From an uncultured Bacteroidota bacterium (GTDB taxonomy: Bacteria; Bacteroidota; Bacteroidia; Chitinophagales; Chitinophagaceae): 38,105 bases of DNA. The notes beneath the pieces were generated by a model. That model did no database searches, was not told where the DNA came from, and saw only the letters and a list, made by a program, of their open reading frames with translations. Position 1 is the first letter of the stretch; every line of letters begins with the position of its first letter. Shown one piece after another: positions 35,061 through 38,105 of the stretch. Location: the NCBI GenBank assembly GCA_903858475.1, contig CAIOIZ010000031.1, positions 1 through 38,105 on the forward strand. Direction: 5' to 3'. A program made the translations under genes and the position numbers.

Positions 35061-35762
35061 ATGAAAAAGTACATTTTAATTTGCTGTAGCAGCATTGTTG
35101 CTTTCACCGCTTTTTATGCCTGCAAGCATGAAATTCCAGTAGGCGCTATTGACCCTACACCTACTCCAATTCCAGGTAGTACCGGTAGGCCTTGTAGCCC
35201 CGATTCCGTTTATTTTGCCAACCAAATTTTACCGATGATTAATTCGGGTTGTGCAATGAGCGGCTGCCATGACAATATCACACATAAGGAAGGTGTCACG
35301 CTCACAAGCTACGCTACCATTATGCGTCATGTAGTGCCAGGCAATGCCAATGCGAGTAAATTATATACTGTTTTACTGCAAACAGGTAATAACAGAATGC
35401 CTCCGCCTCCCAACGCTGGTTTTACACCTGTCCAAATTTCCTTGGTACAAAAATGGATTAATCAAGGTGCTAAAAACAATGCATGTGACATGTGCGATAC
35501 AGCCGATTTCAAATACAGTACTGCAATTAAGCCTTTGATGCAAAACAAATGTCAGGGTTGTCATAATCCTGCATCGCTAGGTGGCAATATTGACCTTTCC
35601 ACCTATGCTGCCACAAAAGCAGTAGCTGTAAATGGTAAATTATATGGCTCCATCAACTGGGCAACAGGATTTTCTCCCATGCCTAAAGGAATGCCCAAAA
35701 TGGCGGCCTGTGAAATTACTCAGGTTAAAAAATGGATCGATGCAGGATCTCCGAATAATTAA
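35061..35762 (+). CDS. Di-haem c-type cytochrome lipoprotein
   Basis: A 233-residue lipoprotein. The signal ends at Cys21 (FTAFYAC), followed by a Pro/Thr linker. The first domain has an unusual CX4CH haem motif (C64-AMSG-C69-H70) with a later NRMPPPP (M113) as possible axial ligand. The second has a normal CXXCH (C164-QG-C167-H168) with FSPMPKG (M207). The fold resembles planctomycete-type cytochrome c domains common in Bacteroidota lipoproteins. It would carry electrons in the periplasm or on the outer membrane; the partner is unknown. An upstream in-frame ATG at 35019 would bury the signal peptide, so 35061 is used. It is the first of five same-strand genes with 9-27 bp gaps. Confidence 0.82.
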   Translation: MKKYILICCSSIVAFTAFYACKHEIPVGAIDPTPTPIPGSTGRPCSPDSVYFANQILPMINSGCAMSGCHDNITHKEGVTLTSYATIMRHVVPGNANASKLYTVLLQTGNNRMPPPPNAGFTPVQISLVQKWINQGAKNNACDMCDTADFKYSTAIKPLMQNKCQGCHNPASLGGNIDLSTYAATKAVAVNGKLYGSINWATGFSPMPKGMPKMAACEITQVKKWIDAGSPNN

Positions 35763-35781
35763 CACCTAAAATTCATTCAGC

Positions 35782-36150
35782 ATGAAAAAAATCATTCCAC
35801 TACTAATAGTGGCAATAGCTATACTGAGCTTTTCCTCCTGCTATTACGACAAAGCAGATTTATTGTACCCTGGTTCTACTATTTGCGATACAACAACTGC
35901 AGTATCCTATTCGGGCAAAATTGTACCTTTATTTAATTCACAATGCTATGGATGCCATAGAAGCGGAGCAGGAAATGTTACTATGGGTACTTATGCAACA
36001 GACAAAGTAATTGCAACAAATGGAAAACTGATTGGCTGCATTAGTTATGCCTCCGGGTTTTCACCAATGCCCAAAGGGGCGACTAAACTTAGCAACTGTA
36101 ATATTGCATTAATTAATAAATGGGTGAGCTTGGGCACCCCTAATAACTAA
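35782..36150 (+). CDS. Mono-haem c-type cytochrome lipoprotein
   Basis: A 122-residue lipoprotein with the signal ending at Cys20 (LSFSSC). One haem motif CYGCH (C55, C58, H59) and the likely axial Met96 in FSPMPKG are seen. The segment GNVTMGTYATDKVIATNGKLIGCISYASGFSPMPKG parallels GNIDLSTYAATKAVAVNGKLYGSINWATGFSPMPKG of the preceding gene, so this protein is a paralogue of the second domain of the di-haem cytochrome. It lies 19 bp behind that gene and 17 bp before the OB-fold gene. It is probably part of the same electron-transfer unit. Confidence 0.83.
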   Translation: MKKIIPLLIVAIAILSFSSCYYDKADLLYPGSTICDTTTAVSYSGKIVPLFNSQCYGCHRSGAGNVTMGTYATDKVIATNGKLIGCISYASGFSPMPKGATKLSNCNIALINKWVSLGTPNN

Positions 36151-36167
36151 ACCAAGTTTTTTAAGCC

Positions 36168-36629
36168 ATGAATTTTTTTAAAAGAAAAGCTGTCCGCTAT
36201 AGTATACTCGCCCTTTTATTATTAGGTGCTGGCGCTGCCTATTATGGATATACAGAGTACAATAGAAAAGTAAAAGACATCGCTACTATGCATCCCGACT
36301 TTACGATACAGGCTGCAGTATTGCTAGATGAATTTAGCAAAAACGATTCCTTATCCAGTAAAAAATACTTGGACAAAGTAGTAGCAATCACTGGAGTCCT
36401 TAAATCATTGGATAAAGATGAAAAAGGATTTTTTACAGTGGTGTTAGGCGATCCTGCTGCTAACTCATCTATTAGGTGTAGCATGGACAGTGCTCACAAT
36501 GCAGAAGCAGCAACGCTCTCAAACGGCAGTATCATAGAGGTAAAAGCAATTTGTACCGGCTATAATGCAGATGATCTTGGCCTAGGTGCCGACGTAATGT
36601 TTAACCATTCTTGTATCATTAAAAAATAA
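36168..36629 (+). CDS. Membrane-anchored OB-fold (tRNA_anti-like) protein
   Basis: A 153-residue protein with a single N-terminal hydrophobic segment (about 10-28, ILALLLLGAGAAYYGY) and a periplasmic part. Residues ~50-150 resemble the OB-fold tRNA_anti-like family of Bacteroidota: LLDEFSKNDSLSSKKYLDKVVAITGVLKSL, then FFTVVLGD, RCSMDS, GSIIEVKAICTGYNAD and the end strand LGADVMFNHSCII. Despite the name, an envelope location argues against tRNA binding. Function unknown; the conserved neighbourhood with cytochromes and YceI is the main clue. Confidence 0.75.
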   Translation: MNFFKRKAVRYSILALLLLGAGAAYYGYTEYNRKVKDIATMHPDFTIQAAVLLDEFSKNDSLSSKKYLDKVVAITGVLKSLDKDEKGFFTVVLGDPAANSSIRCSMDSAHNAEAATLSNGSIIEVKAICTGYNADDLGLGADVMFNHSCIIKK

Positions 36630-36638
36630 TCAATTAAC

Positions 36639-37202
36639 ATGAAAAAAATAATCTTCCTTTTCAGCACAGTACTATTAGTGGCCAATACAAATGCACAAGA
36701 CAAATATTTTACCAAGACTGGGAAAATTAGTTTTGATGCAACCGTACCAAAATCACCCGAAAATATTGTAGCTGTTAATAAAGCCACTACAATGGTATTG
36801 GATACTAAAACTGGCGAGATGCAATTTGTTGTTCAAATGAAAGGCTTCGAATTTGAGCGCGCATTAATGCAAGAACATTTCAATGAAAACTATGTAGAAA
36901 CTACTAAATTTCCAAAAGCCGAATTCAAAGGAGGCATCCAAAACAACGAAAAAATCGTTTACACAAAAGATGGCAGCTATGCTACCCATGTAAAAGGTAA
37001 ATTAACAATGCATGGTGTTACAAATGATGTAGAAACAGATGGGAAGATAACGGTAAGTGGAGGGAAGATTAGTACATCGGCCAGTTTCTCCGCACTATTT
37101 GCTGATTATAATATTATCATCCCATCAGTAGTTGGAGATAAGGTGGCTAAATCTGTTAAGATTAATGTAGAATGTGCCCTTGAGGCGTTGAAAAAGAACT
37201 AA
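36639..37202 (+). CDS. YceI family protein
   Basis: A 187-residue exported protein with a signal peptide ending near NTNAQ (about residue 19). The remainder is the YceI-like lipocalin-type beta-barrel: GKISFDATVP, VVQMKGFEFERALMQEHFNENYVETTKFPKAEFKG, a VKGKLTMHGVTNDVE strand pair and a C-terminal VAKSVKINVECAL strand. YceI-type barrels bind isoprenoid/quinone-like or other long apolar molecules. A link with the adjacent cytochromes through a quinoid or lipid cofactor is plausible but inferred. It lies 9 bp after the OB-fold gene and 27 bp before the DUF5777 gene. Confidence 0.88.
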   Translation: MKKIIFLFSTVLLVANTNAQDKYFTKTGKISFDATVPKSPENIVAVNKATTMVLDTKTGEMQFVVQMKGFEFERALMQEHFNENYVETTKFPKAEFKGGIQNNEKIVYTKDGSYATHVKGKLTMHGVTNDVETDGKITVSGGKISTSASFSALFADYNIIIPSVVGDKVAKSVKINVECALEALKKN

Positions 37203-37229
37203 GCTTTCATTATATAAATTTAAATCAGC

Positions 37230-38105
37230 ATGAAAATAAATTCTAGCAGGGCTATCTTGTTCCTAAGTTTCGTCTTCATCAGCAACCACCTCTTGGCGCA
37301 AGATCTACTATCCTTATTAGGGGAAGAAAAGCCTCAAAAAGAATTGGTCACAAATGCTTTTAAATCTACCCGTGTAATCAATGCACACTCAATGGAATTT
37401 TTATCACCAGGCACTATGGATTTTCGCATTTTGCATCGCTTTGGCCAAATGAATCAAGGGTATAGTAATTTCTTTGGACTCGATCAAGCTTCCATGAGAA
37501 TGGGCTTTGACTTTGGAATTGCTAAAAGTATTATGTTTGGCTTTGGTCGTAGCACTTATAAAAAAGAATTGGATGCCTATTTAAAATTTGCTCCTATCAG
37601 GCAGGCAACCGGCTATCATTCTTTTCCTTTTACCGTAGCAACAGTAGCGGGTGTAACCATGAATACAAGTCCTTGGGCAGACCCTACTATCAAAAATTAT
37701 ACAAGTTCGCGCATGGCTTATTATTTTCAAGCCATCATTGGAAGAAAATTCAGTGAGGCAGTCACTTTACAGCTATCTCCTACCATGATTCATACCAATC
37801 TAGTTCCTATTCATACCCAACCCAATGATGTATATGCAGTAGGGTTTGGAGGCAGAATTAAGTTTACTAAGAGAATGGCATTTACCTGGGACTATTCCTA
37901 CTTGGTAAACGGAAGGTATGACAGCCTGAATTACAATCCACTTTCAATAGGAATAGATATAGAAACAGGTGGGCACGTTTTTCAATTACATTTCTCCAAT
38001 TCCACCGGTATGAATGAAAGGGCATTTGTAACAGAAACCACTAATAATTGGGGCAAGGCTGAAATACGTTTTGGATTTAACTTATCCCGAGTATTTCAAA
38101 TAAAA
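37230..38105 (+). CDS. DUF5777-like outer-membrane beta-barrel protein (partial, runs off the window)
   Basis: An open frame begins at the ATG at 37230 and continues through the last base (292 codons, no stop), so the C-terminus is missing. A signal peptide ends near NHLLAQ (about residue 24). The mature part is rich in alternating aromatic/polar strands: MDFRILHRFGQMNQGYSNFFGLDQASMRMGFDFG, MFGFGRSTYKKELDAYLKFAPI, VFQLHFSNSTGM, AEIRFGFNLSRVF. This is typical of DUF5777-type Bacteroidota barrels. Its role is unknown. It ends the visible cytochrome/OB/YceI cluster, and this combination of families suggests one envelope complex. Confidence 0.8.
   Translation, partial: MKINSSRAILFLSFVFISNHLLAQDLLSLLGEEKPQKELVTNAFKSTRVINAHSMEFLSPGTMDFRILHRFGQMNQGYSNFFGLDQASMRMGFDFGIAKSIMFGFGRSTYKKELDAYLKFAPIRQATGYHSFPFTVATVAGVTMNTSPWADPTIKNYTSSRMAYYFQAIIGRKFSEAVTLQLSPTMIHTNLVPIHTQPNDVYAVGFGGRIKFTKRMAFTWDYSYLVNGRYDSLNYNPLSIGIDIETGGHVFQLHFSNSTGMNERAFVTETTNNWGKAEIRFGFNLSRVFQIK

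Overview
The window looks like an ordinary chromosomal stretch from a member of the Bacteroidota, probably Chitinophagaceae-like; I cannot go below family. The evidence is low-GC DNA, type IX secretion (T9SS) sorting domains of both kinds (gliding-associated type B at the end of the 5398-8619 protein, type A at the end of the 23131-28827 protein), SprB repeats, many lipoproteins with short lipoboxes, a DUF5777 beta-barrel, starts without strong Shine-Dalgarno sequences, and TAnnTTTG promoter-like octamers. I saw no insertion sequence, phage gene, CRISPR array, rRNA or convincing tRNA.

Layout. 1-5330: a DinB-like protein (minus), an acyl-CoA carboxylase beta subunit of the methylcrotonyl-CoA type, two tandem paralogous choice-of-anchor J lipoproteins, a YiiX-like cysteine hydrolase lipoprotein and RNase HI. 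5398-10627: a large SprB-repeat T9SS substrate and a fused glucosamine-6-phosphate deaminase/PIG-L deacetylase. 10646-18840 (minus): a complete tryptophan operon trpE-G-D-C-F-B-(small lipoprotein)-A, followed by a TlpA/DUF4369 thioredoxin-like protein. It is preceded by a clear transcription attenuator: a 17-residue leader peptide with three consecutive Trp codons and mutually exclusive hairpins. 19024-23000: an NAD(P)-binding protein, an S9D glutamyl-endopeptidase-like serine peptidase, a small two-helix membrane protein and a one-unit DUF1456 protein. 23131-28827 (minus): a 1898-residue multidomain T9SS type A surface protein. 29142-34457: a bidirectional NAD-linked [NiFe] hydrogenase operon hoxE-F-U-Y-H (minus), with its maturation protease convergent to and overlapping the 3' end of hoxH. 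35061 to the right edge (plus): a gene set of two c-type cytochrome lipoproteins, an OB-fold protein, a YceI protein and a DUF5777 beta-barrel cut by the window end.

How the parts work together. The trp genes encode all steps from chorismate to tryptophan. Control is probably at two levels: leader-peptide attenuation, and feedback through the LLES motif of TrpE. HoxEFU would form the NAD(H)/FMN/Fe-S diaphorase and HoxYH the hydrogenase, with HoxW trimming the HoxH tail; the hyp maturation genes must lie elsewhere. The cytochrome/YceI/DUF5777 group is divergent from hox, and its function is not known from sequence. It and the lipoprotein inside the trp operon are the least explained parts of the window. 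The best regulatory structure is the trp attenuator. All family assignments were made by reading motifs, without database searches.
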